Assembly: GCF_014699005.1 (NCBI RefSeq)
Contig: NZ_JACWZY010000010.1
Coordinates: forward strand, 62,001-126,000
Source: Spirosoma profusum
GTDB taxonomy: Bacteria > Bacteroidota > Bacteroidia > Cytophagales > Spirosomataceae
Direction of reading: 5' to 3'
DNA: 64,000 bases
In this document: positions 1 to 9,004 of the stretch, one piece after another
How the letters are laid out: each line of letters opens with the position of its first letter
Position numbering within the stretch: position 1 is the first letter of the stretch
Notes under the pieces: generated by a model
The model's database searches: none
What the model was told of the DNA's origin: nothing
Seen by the model: the letters and a program-made list of their open reading frames with translations, nothing else
Position numbers and translations under genes: made by a program

Positions 1-1
1 C

Positions 2-1036
2 GAGGGCGGCTCCAAGGATATGGTTGAGCAACTGGCTCAGATGATGATTGGCGAAAATCCGTTCCGCATCGAACACATCTGGCAGAATCTTTACCGGGGC
101 ATGTTTTATCCGCCAGGCCGCGAAAAATTACACGCTCAGGGCGCACTCGACATGGCCCTGTGGGATCTTAAAGGCAAAGCGCTTGGCGTGCCCGTTTACG
201 AACTGCTGGGTGGTGCTACCCGCGACTACGTCGAATGTTACGCCACCGGTTTCCGTGCTTCCAAAGCCAAAACCGAAGAAGAACGTGCCCGCGACTGCAT
301 CGAAGCGGGCTTGCGGTCGTACCGGATTGGGCCAACCGGCGGTAATGGGACCGATCCGTTCGATTTTTATGACAACGCGAAGAAAACCATTGAGTTCTGC
401 AAACGTATCGACGCAGCGGTTGGCGGAGGTGGCAAATGGGCCATCGACCTGCACACCCGCTTTGATACCACCGAAGGCGTCAAAATCTGCAAGGCGCTCG
501 AAAATCTGGAGCCGTACTTCGTCGAAGACATCGTTCGTTCCGAAAACCCGGACGTTTATAAAACGGTACGTCAGATGACCAACGTACCGATTGCCGTCGG
601 CGAGCAATTCGGCGACCGCTGGGATAGTAATACGTTCATCGAGCAGCATCTGATTGATTACACGCGCTTTACGTTGCCCAATACGGGCGGAATCTCGGAA
701 TTCAAAAAGCTGGCATCCATGTGCGAAACGCACTACGTCGGTATGATTCCGCACTTCACTGGTCCACTCGCGACTGCTACATTGGTGCATGTGCTGGGTT
801 CCAGCAGTCCCATGCGCTGCCTGATGGAACTGGGCGGTGGCGAACCCGAACGCCCGGCCTACTTCAACGAGGATTTTGTCAACTTCAAAAACGGCAAGCT
901 ATACCTCAATCCAGAACCAGGTTTAGGCGTGAAGTTCGACCCGAAGAAAGCTACGTTTCTCTTCGAAGTAAAAGAAAATACGAAGTTCCCGCACCCAATT
1001 CTGAAAGCGCCCGACGGGTCAATTCACAATTGGTAG
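2..1036 (+). CDS. Mandelate racemase/muconate lactonizing (enolase superfamily) enzyme, 5' truncated by window
   Basis: The reading frame is open from base 2, so the true start and much of the N-terminal capping domain lie upstream. Numbering from the first visible Met (base 20), the barrel carries the expected metal ligands: Asp143 (AIDLHTRF), Glu169 (FVEDIV), Glu195 (VGEQFG), and a catalytic-type His245 (IPHFTGP). ALDMALWDLKGK is the typical domain-junction motif. Family members dehydrate or racemise acid sugars by abstracting a proton alpha to a carboxylate. The strand that often carries a KxK base reads YRIG here, so the substrate cannot be read off. It lies just before a SusC/SusD pair and two further enolase-superfamily genes, which suggests a role in acid-sugar breakdown. 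Whether it has a signal peptide like its two paralogues cannot be seen. Confidence 0.85.
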   Translation, partial: EGGSKDMVEQLAQMMIGENPFRIEHIWQNLYRGMFYPPGREKLHAQGALDMALWDLKGKALGVPVYELLGGATRDYVECYATGFRASKAKTEEERARDCIEAGLRSYRIGPTGGNGTDPFDFYDNAKKTIEFCKRIDAAVGGGGKWAIDLHTRFDTTEGVKICKALENLEPYFVEDIVRSENPDVYKTVRQMTNVPIAVGEQFGDRWDSNTFIEQHLIDYTRFTLPNTGGISEFKKLASMCETHYVGMIPHFTGPLATATLVHVLGSSSPMRCLMELGGGEPERPAYFNEDFVNFKNGKLYLNPEPGLGVKFDPKKATFLFEVKENTKFPHPILKAPDGSIHNW

Positions 1037-1044
1037 ATCATTGC

Positions 1045-1140
1045 TTGATAAAAGAGAAAAGGCGTGGTTAGAAAATGTTGTAAACAAACAAAAGCTATTC
1101 CTATCCCTTAATCGTTTCTACCGCCTTTCTCTTTTATCAA
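1045..1140. terminator. Inverted repeat between dehydratase and SusC genes
   Basis: Arms 1045-1064 and 1122-1140 (TTGATAAAAGAGAAAAGGCG against CGCCTTTCTCTTTTATCAA) pair almost perfectly around a 57-base spacer. It begins 8 bases after the stop of the upstream gene, so a transcript-end or mRNA-stabilising hairpin is the simplest reading. There is no clean U-tract. Confidence 0.6.
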
Positions 1141-1194
1141 ATCTGTTGCCGCTTTTTCTAGTGCCCATTTAATAACTCTTACAATTCCTAAATC

Positions 1195-4100
1195 ATGAAA
1201 AAACATCTAATGCTGCTCGTGTTATTGCTGTTGCTGGGCCATGGTTATGGCTTCGCGCAGAATAACCGGGTAACCGGTAAGGTAACCGGTGCTAACGACC
1301 AGGGATTACCCGGCGTAAACGTAGTAGTTGGCGGTACGTCGACCGGAACCACCACCGATGCCGATGGAAATTATGCCATCAATGCACCGGCCAACGCGTC
1401 GCTGATTTTCTCGTACATCAGCTACATCAGCCAGACCATTCAGGTCAACAATCGCTCAGTGCTTAATGTAAAGTTGATCGAAGATGCCAAAGCCATTGAT
1501 GAGGTGGTCGTTACCGCACTCGGTATCAAACGGGAAGCTAAAACGCTGGGTTACGCTACGGCTACAGTCAACTCGGAACAGATTACAGTAAACCGCACCA
1601 ACAACTTTGTGAGTGGTTTACAGGGAAAAATGGCTGGAGTAAACATCACGACGATGGGTTCCGGTCCTGCCGGAACGGCGAAGATTCGGATTCGCGGTCA
1701 GTCGTCGTTTAGTGGTCAGAACAACCCGCTGATTGTTGTGAACGGCGTTCCTATCGACAATTCCAACTATTCGCTTGGGGGTGATTATGGTACCCGCGCC
1801 ATGAACAATTCCGACGGTGGCGATGGGTTAAGCAGTATCAACCCCGACGATATCGAAACCATGACCGTATTGAAAGGTGGTACGGCAGCAGCCCTCTACG
1901 GTTCACGCGCGAAAGACGGCGTTGTGATGATTACCACCAAAAGCCGGGGCGCGGGCAAAGGATTTGGTGTTACGTACAACACAAACTTCACCACCGAAAC
2001 GGCCCTGGATTTCACTGATTTCCAATATGAATACGGACAGGGCGAGGGCGGTTTGCGTCCTACTTCGCGTGACCCGACTTCGGGTGTTTGGAGCTTTGGT
2101 GAGAAATTTCAGCCGGGCATGACTCAAGTGCTTTTCGACAACGAAACCTGGCCGTATGAGCCGGTTCGCAACCGCGTGAAGCAATTCTATCGTACTGGAA
2201 CCAACTTCACCAATACCGTAACGGTGTCCAACAACGGGCAGAACGGCGGTTTCAGTCTTTCGTTCAGCAATACCGACAATAAGGGTATCATGGACAACAA
2301 CACCTTCAATCGGAAGGTGATCAACCTGGGTTTTTCGCAGAATATCAATAGCCGGCTGACGGCTTCGGGAAACATCAACTACTCGAAGGAAAATAACGTC
2401 AACCCGCCCCAGTTGAATGCGCAGGATTTCTCGGTATCGACAGTGATTTTCACGCTGGCGAACTCCATGCCATTCCAGGCGCTACGTGATAACCAGGTCC
2501 AGCCCAACGGCGATGAGTTTGTGTTCTCGCGCTTCCTGGTACGTAACAATCCGTACTATTCGATGAATTATCACTTCGAAAACATCCTGCGCGACCGGAT
2601 TTTCGGAAACCTTGCTCTTCGCTACCAACTGACCGACTGGCTGTACATTCAGGGACGTATCGCGCAGGATTACTACATTCGGAATCAGGATTATAACATC
2701 CCGAATGGCTATGCGCCCATCGCTAAAGCGCCAACCGGCTACGTAAATGGTTCGTACACGCAGGACGTACGTCAGAATACCGAACGCAACCTCGACTTCA
2801 TTCTGGGTGGAAATAAAACGTTTGGCAAGATTGGCGTCGACATAACGCTGGGTGGAAATGCCCGCTACGCCCGCAACGATTACAACAGCGTAACAGTGCA
2901 GGATTTCGTGCAACCAGGCTTATACACGGTAGCCAACGGACGGGTTAAAAACCCAATCTATGCGTTGTCGGAGAAAAAAATCAACTCACTGTTCGGTTCT
3001 GCTACGTTGTCGTACAACGATTACCTGTTCCTGACCGCAACGGCACGTAACGACTGGTTCTCAACGCTGGCCGAAACGAACCGGAGCATTCTGTACCCAT
3101 CCGTTACGGGTAGTTTCGTGTTCTCACAAGCCTTCCCCAAACTGCCGGAATGGATCTCCTTCGGTAAAATTCGTGCGGCCTACGCGCAAGTCGGTTCTGA
3201 CAACGTAGCGCCTTATTCGAACGCGCTTTACTATCAGGTCGACAACAACTCGTTCCCGAATCCAGCAGGGCAACTCGTGCCGGTCGGTGGTATCAACGCA
3301 TCGACAGTTCCGAACAAAAATCTGCGTCCGCTACGTATCCAGGAAGCCGAAGTTGGTCTGGAACTGAAACTGTTCAATAACAAAGTTGGCGTAGATTTTA
3401 CGTATTACCACAAAACCACCAACGACCAGATTCTGGCGGCTCAGGTTTCGGATGCTTCGTCGTATACCAACAAATTGATTAACGTAGGACGTAGCATGAA
3501 CCAGGGACTTGAAATCGCTCTGAATTTCTCGCCAGTTGTTACAAACAACTTCCGATGGGATTTCAATGCCAACGTATCGTACAATACCTCGAAAGTGCTG
3601 CAACTGGGTCTGTCTCCGAACGATACGGTAATTACAGTTAGTGGTGGCAGCGGCCGGGTATTGAATCAGGTGGTAGGCAAACCTATTGGCCAACTCTATA
3701 CGTTCATGTATCTACGTGATGCTCAGGGCCGTAAAGTATACGACGCGAACAGCGGCATGCCACTACGTAACAATACGTTGGTAAACGTTGGCAACGCGCT
3801 GCCTACCTACTTTGGAGGGATTACCAATACGTTCACGTTCAAAGGCATTTCGATATCGGCGTTGATCGACTTCAAACTGGGTCACAAACTGATTTCCGGC
3901 CGTAACATCAACTACCTGCGCCACGGGCTCTCGAAACGGACGTTACCGGGTCGCGATGTGGGTTATGTAATTGGCGACGGCGTGAATCCAAACGGCGAAA
4001 TCAACAAAACGCGTGCTGCCGTTCAGCCTTTCTACGAATCGCTCAACCCGCTGGGTATCCACGAAGATTTCGTGAACAACGCTGGTTTCTGGAAACTGCG

Positions 4101-4329
4101 CCAGATCACGATTGGCTACGATTTCACCAAACTGCTGCCTGAGAGTCTGTTTATCAAGGGTATCAAACTGAGCGCTGTAGCCAACAACGTACTGGTTATC
4201 AAGAAGTGGACCGAAAACATGGACCCAGAAGAAGCGATGGTGTCGTCGGATAACTCAGTTGGTCTTGATTTCTGGCCTGGTCTTCCCCCAACGCGTACGA
4301 TGGGCTTCAACCTTAATGTTCGATTCTAA
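1195..4329 (+). CDS. SusC/RagA-family TonB-linked outer membrane receptor
   Basis: A 1044-residue outer-membrane importer that would take up oligosaccharides or sugar acids with the SusD-like lipoprotein that follows. In order: a signal peptide (about 1-21, ending GFAQ), a carboxypeptidase-regulatory-like domain (about 25-105, with GLPGVNVVV and TDADGNY), the plug domain (IRIRGQSSF, then LKGGTAAALYGSRAKDGVV), and a long beta-barrel ending in an aromatic residue (NLNVRF), as expected for BAM-inserted proteins. Length is normal for SusC. It sits between a dehydratase gene and a SusD gene; the 105-base gap to SusD holds an inverted repeat, which may tune the ratio of the two proteins. Substrate specificity is inferred only from the neighbouring aldonate genes. 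Confidence 0.93.
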   Translation: MKKHLMLLVLLLLLGHGYGFAQNNRVTGKVTGANDQGLPGVNVVVGGTSTGTTTDADGNYAINAPANASLIFSYISYISQTIQVNNRSVLNVKLIEDAKAIDEVVVTALGIKREAKTLGYATATVNSEQITVNRTNNFVSGLQGKMAGVNITTMGSGPAGTAKIRIRGQSSFSGQNNPLIVVNGVPIDNSNYSLGGDYGTRAMNNSDGGDGLSSINPDDIETMTVLKGGTAAALYGSRAKDGVVMITTKSRGAGKGFGVTYNTNFTTETALDFTDFQYEYGQGEGGLRPTSRDPTSGVWSFGEKFQPGMTQVLFDNETWPYEPVRNRVKQFYRTGTNFTNTVTVSNNGQNGGFSLSFSNTDNKGIMDNNTFNRKVINLGFSQNINSRLTASGNINYSKENNVNPPQLNAQDFSVSTVIFTLANSMPFQALRDNQVQPNGDEFVFSRFLVRNNPYYSMNYHFENILRDRIFGNLALRYQLTDWLYIQGRIAQDYYIRNQDYNIPNGYAPIAKAPTGYVNGSYTQDVRQNTERNLDFILGGNKTFGKIGVDITLGGNARYARNDYNSVTVQDFVQPGLYTVANGRVKNPIYALSEKKINSLFGSATLSYNDYLFLTATARNDWFSTLAETNRSILYPSVTGSFVFSQAFPKLPEWISFGKIRAAYAQVGSDNVAPYSNALYYQVDNNSFPNPAGQLVPVGGINASTVPNKNLRPLRIQEAEVGLELKLFNNKVGVDFTYYHKTTNDQILAAQVSDASSYTNKLINVGRSMNQGLEIALNFSPVVTNNFRWDFNANVSYNTSKVLQLGLSPNDTVITVSGGSGRVLNQVVGKPIGQLYTFMYLRDAQGRKVYDANSGMPLRNNTLVNVGNALPTYFGGITNTFTFKGISISALIDFKLGHKLISGRNINYLRHGLSKRTLPGRDVGYVIGDGVNPNGEINKTRAAVQPFYESLNPLGIHEDFVNNAGFWKLRQITIGYDFTKLLPESLFIKGIKLSAVANNVLVIKKWTENMDPEEAMVSSDNSVGLDFWPGLPPTRTMGFNLNVRF

Positions 4330-4332
4330 ATA

Positions 4333-4419
4333 AGTTTTCTGTTTACAGTATACAGTTTTCTGTTACGCGTAGCGGTCCTGCTTTAGCCACAGAAAACTGT
4401 AAACGGAAAACAGTAAACT
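4333..4419. repeat. Intergenic inverted repeat between susC and susD homologues
   Basis: Two 31-base arms (4333-4363 and 4389-4419) built from TTTTCTGTTTACAG-like words pair with few mismatches. A related word, CAGAAAACTGTAAAC, recurs at about 50131-50145. It is a strong hairpin between the receptor and lipoprotein genes and could cause partial termination or protect the upstream mRNA. Confidence 0.6.
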
Positions 4420-4434
4420 CAAAATAACAAACTC

Positions 4435-5970
4435 ATGAAAAAACATCTCAAATATATCCTCACGCTAACGCTCTCACTGGGTTTGCTGACGAGTTGCGAT
4501 AAGGGATTTACGGAGGTCAATACCAACAAGGTTGACCCTACGTCGCTGGCAGCGTCGATGGTACTAAATAAGGCCATCATCAATACCAGTTACCTCGACG
4601 GATTTGGTACGTTGGGCATGCTGACTTACAACTTTGGTATTGTGCAACAGATTATTACGCCGTATGGTAGCTCGCTTTCTGGGGCTAACTATGATCAGGT
4701 GAATAACAGTAATACGCCGTTAGTCTGGCAGAATTTCTACCGGAACGTAGTGAAACAGCTCGTGTCGGTAATAGACCAAACCAAATCCGATCCGCTGCAA
4801 ATCAATACGTATCAGGGTGCCCGCATCTGGCGCGCTTACGTGTTCATGATTCTGACCGATACGTATGGTGATGTTCCCTATTCAGAAGCGGGACAGGGGT
4901 ATACGACTGAAATCATTACGCCTAAATACGACGCGCAACAGGACATCTATAAGGATCTGCTGAAGGAACTGGACGAGGCTTCGGCCGCGCTGACCACCGC
5001 TCAACCCGCCGTTGTAACAGACATTCTGTACGGGGGCGACGTAGCGAAATGGAAAAAACTGGGTTACTCGCTCATGCTACGTGCCGCCATGCGTCTGACC
5101 AAAGTAGACCCGGCAATGGCTGAATCCTACGTGAAGAAAGCTGTAGCTGGTGGCGTACTCCAATCTAATGCCGACAACTCGACACTTCGTCATACGTCTC
5201 TGTATAACAACTACGTTGCCAATCACTTACAAGCTCGCGAGAAAACCAATTTCTACCTGGCCGCTCCCTTCGTCGATTACCTGAAAGCCAACAACGATCC
5301 TCGTCTGCCCATTTTCGCAGTACGTTACGTGGGTGCCAAAGGTGGTCAGGAACAGGTTGTAGGACGGGCGTCATCGGACCCGGCGGTTCAGATTGGGATG
5401 CCGATGGGCTATAACGACGTATCGATTTCTACTACGTTTGCGGCCAACAAAGTTGTGAGTTTGTGGGATTATACGCAGGTCAACCTCAATACGGTTTTGA
5501 AACTGGATTCGCCTGAGTTCCACGTTACGTATGCGCAAACCTTGCTCCTGCTGGCCGAAGCAGCCACCAGAGGTTGGGTAACGGGCACAGCGGCTGACTA
5601 TTACACAAGAGGTATACGGGCGAATCTGGAGCAAATGGCTTCCTACGGTACAACCATCCCTGAAGCCACTATCAAAGCGTATCTGGATGCGCATCCGTAC
5701 AATGCAGCCAATGGGCTTGACTTGATCAATACGCAATACTGGGTCGCCAGTTTCCTGGATGGCAACGAAGCGTGGGCCAATTTCCGACGTAGCGGTTTCC
5801 CCGCCCTGAAGAAAAATCCATATCCGGGTTCCGAGGTCAAAGGCGACTTTATTCGTCGACTGCCTTACCCTGATAGTGAGATCATTGTCAACTCTGGCAA
5901 AATGAATGAAGCCATTACCCGCCAGGGCCCAAACACGCTCGATACACGTATCTGGTGGGATAAGAAGTAG
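4435..5970 (+). CDS. SusD/RagB-family outer membrane nutrient-binding lipoprotein
   Basis: A 511-residue surface lipoprotein, expected to act as the lid and binding partner of the SusC-like barrel encoded just upstream. The N-terminus MKKHLKYILTLTLSLGLLTSC is a lipoprotein signal with the lipobox Cys at residue 21. The rest is helix-rich and TPR-like, as in SusD. The segment RIWRAYVFMILTDTYGDVPYSEA (around 130-150) is typical of the SusD-like group that acts on small or non-starch ligands. The C-terminal part (WASFLDGNEAWANFRRSGFP) is also a family signature. Length is normal. It forms a pair with the preceding SusC gene; the ligand cannot be told from sequence. Confidence 0.9.
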   Translation: MKKHLKYILTLTLSLGLLTSCDKGFTEVNTNKVDPTSLAASMVLNKAIINTSYLDGFGTLGMLTYNFGIVQQIITPYGSSLSGANYDQVNNSNTPLVWQNFYRNVVKQLVSVIDQTKSDPLQINTYQGARIWRAYVFMILTDTYGDVPYSEAGQGYTTEIITPKYDAQQDIYKDLLKELDEASAALTTAQPAVVTDILYGGDVAKWKKLGYSLMLRAAMRLTKVDPAMAESYVKKAVAGGVLQSNADNSTLRHTSLYNNYVANHLQAREKTNFYLAAPFVDYLKANNDPRLPIFAVRYVGAKGGQEQVVGRASSDPAVQIGMPMGYNDVSISTTFAANKVVSLWDYTQVNLNTVLKLDSPEFHVTYAQTLLLLAEAATRGWVTGTAADYYTRGIRANLEQMASYGTTIPEATIKAYLDAHPYNAANGLDLINTQYWVASFLDGNEAWANFRRSGFPALKKNPYPGSEVKGDFIRRLPYPDSEIIVNSGKMNEAITRQGPNTLDTRIWWDKK

Positions 5971-5978
5971 ATTTTTCG

Positions 5979-6045
5979 ATGACAGGATTTACAAGAAGGT
6001 AGCGTCTTCGTCTGCATGACAAAATCGCTCTTGTAAATTCTGTCA
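5979..6045. terminator. Inverted repeat after susD homologue
   Basis: Arms 5979-5996 (ATGACAGGATTTACAAGA) and 6029-6045 (TCTTGTAAATTCTGTCA) pair with one mismatch, starting 8 bases after the SusD stop. It is probably a transcript-end or processing hairpin. Confidence 0.55.
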
Positions 6046-6086
6046 AAATTGTCATTTAAATCACTCAACTCATTACCGTTTCTTTT

Positions 6087-7442
6087 ATGAATAAACTTGA
6101 TCAGAGCCGTCGCGAAACATTGAAAATGCTTGGTTTTGGCTCGTCTGCCGGAGTCCTTGGCCTCTTCGGTGGGCCCTCTACCGCCGAAGCCCGTGAACAA
6201 CAGGGGACTCCACGCTACGCCGTTGGTTTGGCTCCCGTTAAAATCAAGAGCGTGAAGGCCATTGCTACGGCTCCGCAAGGCTCTAACCTGATTGTTGTGA
6301 AAGTAGAAACCACCGAGCCGGGTCTCTACGGGCTGGGTTGCGCTACGTTCACCCAACGCGCTGCGGCTGTTGTGGTAGCGATCAATACGTATCTGAATGA
6401 GTTCTGTGTTGGCAAAGACGTCGACCAGATCGAAGACATGTGGCAGGGTGCCTATGTGAGTTCCTACTGGCGGAATGGCCCTGTACTAAATAATGCGCTC
6501 AGTGGACTGGATCAGGCCCTGTGGGACATCAAAGGTAAACGAGCTAACATGCCTGTCTACCAACTACTTGGCGGCAAAGTGCGTTTTGCCATTCCCTGCT
6601 ACACACACGCAGGCGGCAACACGCCCGAAGCCGCTGCCGATAGCGTGAAGAAATTCATGGCTGAAGGTTTCAAATACATCCGCATTCAACAGGGTGGCTA
6701 CGGAGCCGTAGGTGCTACTGCTGATCAGCCTGATTTTAAAGTGGCCAATTTTGGTGGTCCAACCGACAACTACATGAACGAGCGGTTGTACCTGAAATCG
6801 GTGCCGAAAATGTTCGAGGTGGTTCGGAAAGAGTGTGGCGATGAAATTGAACTCCTGCACGACATCCACGAGCGGGTGCAGCCGATTGATGCGATCAACA
6901 TGATTAAAAAGGTGGAAGAATACCGGCCTTTCTTCATCGAAGACCCCTTCTCGCCCGAAAACATGAAGTGGTTCGCGCAATTACGTCAGGCAACATCAGT
7001 GCCGATTGCGATGGGCGAGTTGTTCAATAACATCAACGAGTTTAAGGAGCCGATGGTGAACCAGTGGTTCGATTTTATCCGGATTCACGTATCGCAGATT
7101 GGTGGTATTACACCGGCTATGAAAGTGGCTCGTTTGGGCGAGTGGTTCAACATACGCACCGCCTGGCACGGCCCCGGCGACGTATCACCGGTGGGTCACG
7201 CAGCACACGCCCACATCGACCTCGCCGTCTGGAATTTTGGTATCCAGGAAGCGGTCCAGTTTTCGGACAAGATGAAGGAAGTATTTAGCGGTTGCCCAAC
7301 TATGAACAAGGGTTATATGTCGGTGAATGAGGTGCCTGGTCTTGGTGTGGATATTAACGAGAAAGAAGCGGCCAAATATCCAATCGGCACGAAATCGAAC
7401 TGGCAGGTACGGAAAATGGACGGCACACTGATTCGTCCATAA
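6087..7442 (+). CDS. Tat-exported enolase-superfamily dehydratase, RspA/mannonate dehydratase-like
   Basis: A 451-residue enzyme of the mandelate racemase subgroup. HDIHER (Asp259, His261), FFIEDPFSPEN (Glu285), MGELFNN (Glu311) and TAWHGPGDVSPVGHAA (His361) match the D-mannonate dehydratase/RspA family closely. Such enzymes dehydrate six-carbon aldonates to 2-keto-3-deoxy acids using Mg2+. The N-terminus has SRRETLK followed by a hydrophobic stretch and an AEA cleavage-like site, a good twin-arginine signal. The mature enzyme is therefore probably periplasmic, which is unusual because the characterised relatives are cytoplasmic. It is followed at 122 bases by a second Tat-type dehydratase. 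Many family members are weak or inactive on mannonate, so the substrate is open. Confidence 0.85.
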   Translation: MNKLDQSRRETLKMLGFGSSAGVLGLFGGPSTAEAREQQGTPRYAVGLAPVKIKSVKAIATAPQGSNLIVVKVETTEPGLYGLGCATFTQRAAAVVVAINTYLNEFCVGKDVDQIEDMWQGAYVSSYWRNGPVLNNALSGLDQALWDIKGKRANMPVYQLLGGKVRFAIPCYTHAGGNTPEAAADSVKKFMAEGFKYIRIQQGGYGAVGATADQPDFKVANFGGPTDNYMNERLYLKSVPKMFEVVRKECGDEIELLHDIHERVQPIDAINMIKKVEEYRPFFIEDPFSPENMKWFAQLRQATSVPIAMGELFNNINEFKEPMVNQWFDFIRIHVSQIGGITPAMKVARLGEWFNIRTAWHGPGDVSPVGHAAHAHIDLAVWNFGIQEAVQFSDKMKEVFSGCPTMNKGYMSVNEVPGLGVDINEKEAAKYPIGTKSNWQVRKMDGTLIRP

Positions 7443-7449
7443 GCATCCC

Positions 7450-7494
7450 TGTAGCGTTAGGATAGACTCATACTAGCTCTGTCCTAACGTTACA
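7450..7494. terminator. Short inverted repeat between the two dehydratase genes
   Basis: Arms 7450-7466 and 7478-7494 (17 bases each, TGTAGCGTTAGGATAGA and its near complement) enclose an 11-base loop. It lies 8 bases past the stop codon, consistent with a transcript-end hairpin, but there is no clear U-run. Confidence 0.6.
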
Positions 7495-7564
7495 TCATTC
7501 TCCCTGTATTTTTTTATCCGAGAGCTTAAACGATTAAACGACCCAAATCTTCCAATAAACTTTT

Positions 7565-8812
7565 ATGAAAAACTCGTCTAAGTCGTCTGGCGTCTCCCGG
7601 CGTTCGGCCATACAGTCCGTTCTTGGGGTGGCTGGCCTGAGCACGATGGTTCTGCCCGAAACATCCTACGCCAGTAATCCGGCACCCTTCCAGGATTACA
7701 GCAAGGTGAAGATCACCAAACTGGAAACTTTTCTGGTAAAACCCCGCTGGATTTTTCTAAAAATTCATACTGACGTTGGGGTTCACGGTCTGGGTGAGCC
7801 ACTACTCGAGGGCCGCGCGCTGACTATCCAGACGGCCATCAAAGAGCTCGAACCATATCTGATCGGGAAAGATCCGCGACGGGTGGTACATCACTGGCAG
7901 GCCATTTATCGCCACGCGTTTTACCGAGGAGGGCCCATTCTGACGAGCGCCTTAAGCGGCATCGACCATGCGTTGTGGGACATTAAAGGCAAACTCCTGA
8001 ACGTACCGGTTTACGAACTGTTCGGCGGCCCCACCCGCGACCGGGTGCGCGTTTACGGACGAGCCAGTAATGCCGAAGACATGAAAAAACGGAAAGCGGA
8101 AGGATACACGGTCATCAAGACGGGCGTGGCGAAAAAAAATCCGTCTGATTTTGTTGAGAACCCCAAATTTATCAAATACGCCATCGACAATTTCGCGTCG
8201 CTACGTGAAGCTGGTGGCGATGACATGGATATTGCTATCGACTTCCACGGAGCCATTCCCCCACAAACGTCCAAGCTGCTGATCAAGGAGTTAGAGCCTT
8301 ATAAACCGATGTTTGTGGAGGAACCTGTTCAGGCACAGAACGTAGATATTCTGGCTGACATTGCGCGTGGAACGCATCTGCCCATTGCTGCCGGCGAACG
8401 GATTTTTACGAAATGGGGATTCCGTGAACTGCTGGAAAAACGGGCTGTCAGCATCGTCCAACCCGATCTCTGCCACGCTGGAGGTATCACTGAGGGACGT
8501 ATCATTGCAGGCATGGCCGAAGCGTACTACGTTCCGGTAGCTCCTCACAATCCAATGGGTCCTATCTCATTAGCAGCAGGGCTTCATCTGGCGGCCAGTA
8601 TACCCAATTTTCTGGTGCAGGAGCAGGTTACGCTGGGTGATGGCTACATCAAGAATCCCTTCAAACTGCAAAAAGACGGCACCGTGATGATTCCGCAAGG
8701 CCCAGGCTTGGGCATCGAACTTGACGAGGCTCTAATGAAAGACAAAATCGGTCACGACTGGAAAAACCCAGAATCTTATAATGCCCTCGACGGCTCCGTA
8801 GTCGACTGGTAG
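7565..8812 (+). CDS. dgoD: D-galactonate dehydratase-like protein (DgoD type) with probable Tat signal
   Basis: A 415-residue enolase-superfamily enzyme expected to turn D-galactonate into 2-keto-3-deoxygalactonate. The pattern AIDFHG (Asp226, His228), FVEEPV (Glu252), AGERI (Glu278), QPDLCHAGGITE and APHNPMGPISLAA (His328) is the DgoD signature. The N-terminal 40 residues are an extension not found in cytoplasmic DgoD: SRRSAIQSVLGVAGLS followed by a polar stretch and SYAS looks like a Tat signal, though the motif lacks the usual Phe-Leu. The downstream cluster supplies the matching kinase, aldolase and transporter, which supports galactonate as substrate. The symbol indicates family, not proven function. 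Confidence 0.85.
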   Translation: MKNSSKSSGVSRRSAIQSVLGVAGLSTMVLPETSYASNPAPFQDYSKVKITKLETFLVKPRWIFLKIHTDVGVHGLGEPLLEGRALTIQTAIKELEPYLIGKDPRRVVHHWQAIYRHAFYRGGPILTSALSGIDHALWDIKGKLLNVPVYELFGGPTRDRVRVYGRASNAEDMKKRKAEGYTVIKTGVAKKNPSDFVENPKFIKYAIDNFASLREAGGDDMDIAIDFHGAIPPQTSKLLIKELEPYKPMFVEEPVQAQNVDILADIARGTHLPIAAGERIFTKWGFRELLEKRAVSIVQPDLCHAGGITEGRIIAGMAEAYYVPVAPHNPMGPISLAAGLHLAASIPNFLVQEQVTLGDGYIKNPFKLQKDGTVMIPQGPGLGIELDEALMKDKIGHDWKNPESYNALDGSVVDW

Positions 8813-8815
8813 TCA

Positions 8816-8929
8816 GAACCGGGATTTAGCAGATTTAAGGATTCTCTGGATTTTGCTTTCCAACGAAAACGCTTCTTCGAAGCGAAAAACAAAATCCAGA
8901 AAATCCTTAAATCTGCTAAATCCTGGTTC
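8816..8929. terminator. Long 40-base-arm inverted repeat after dgoD
   Basis: Arms 8816-8855 and 8890-8929 pair at 38 of 40 positions (GGATTTAGCAGATTTAAGG and its complement form the core). This is the longest private hairpin in the first 20 kb and separates the dehydratases from the second SusC/SusD pair. It may end transcription or insulate the two mRNA segments. Confidence 0.65.
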
Positions 8930-9004
8930 AAAATACAGGTTCAGAAAATCCATTCATCAGCTCAATCCCGGAACAGAAAATCTTTTCAATAAACCCAAGT
9001 ACAA

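Noticed and set aside
128..790. A 220-codon open frame on the minus strand opposite the first dehydratase
   Set aside because: The plus strand has clear enolase-superfamily motifs; the reverse frame has no recognisable domain and is a by-product of GC-rich third positions.
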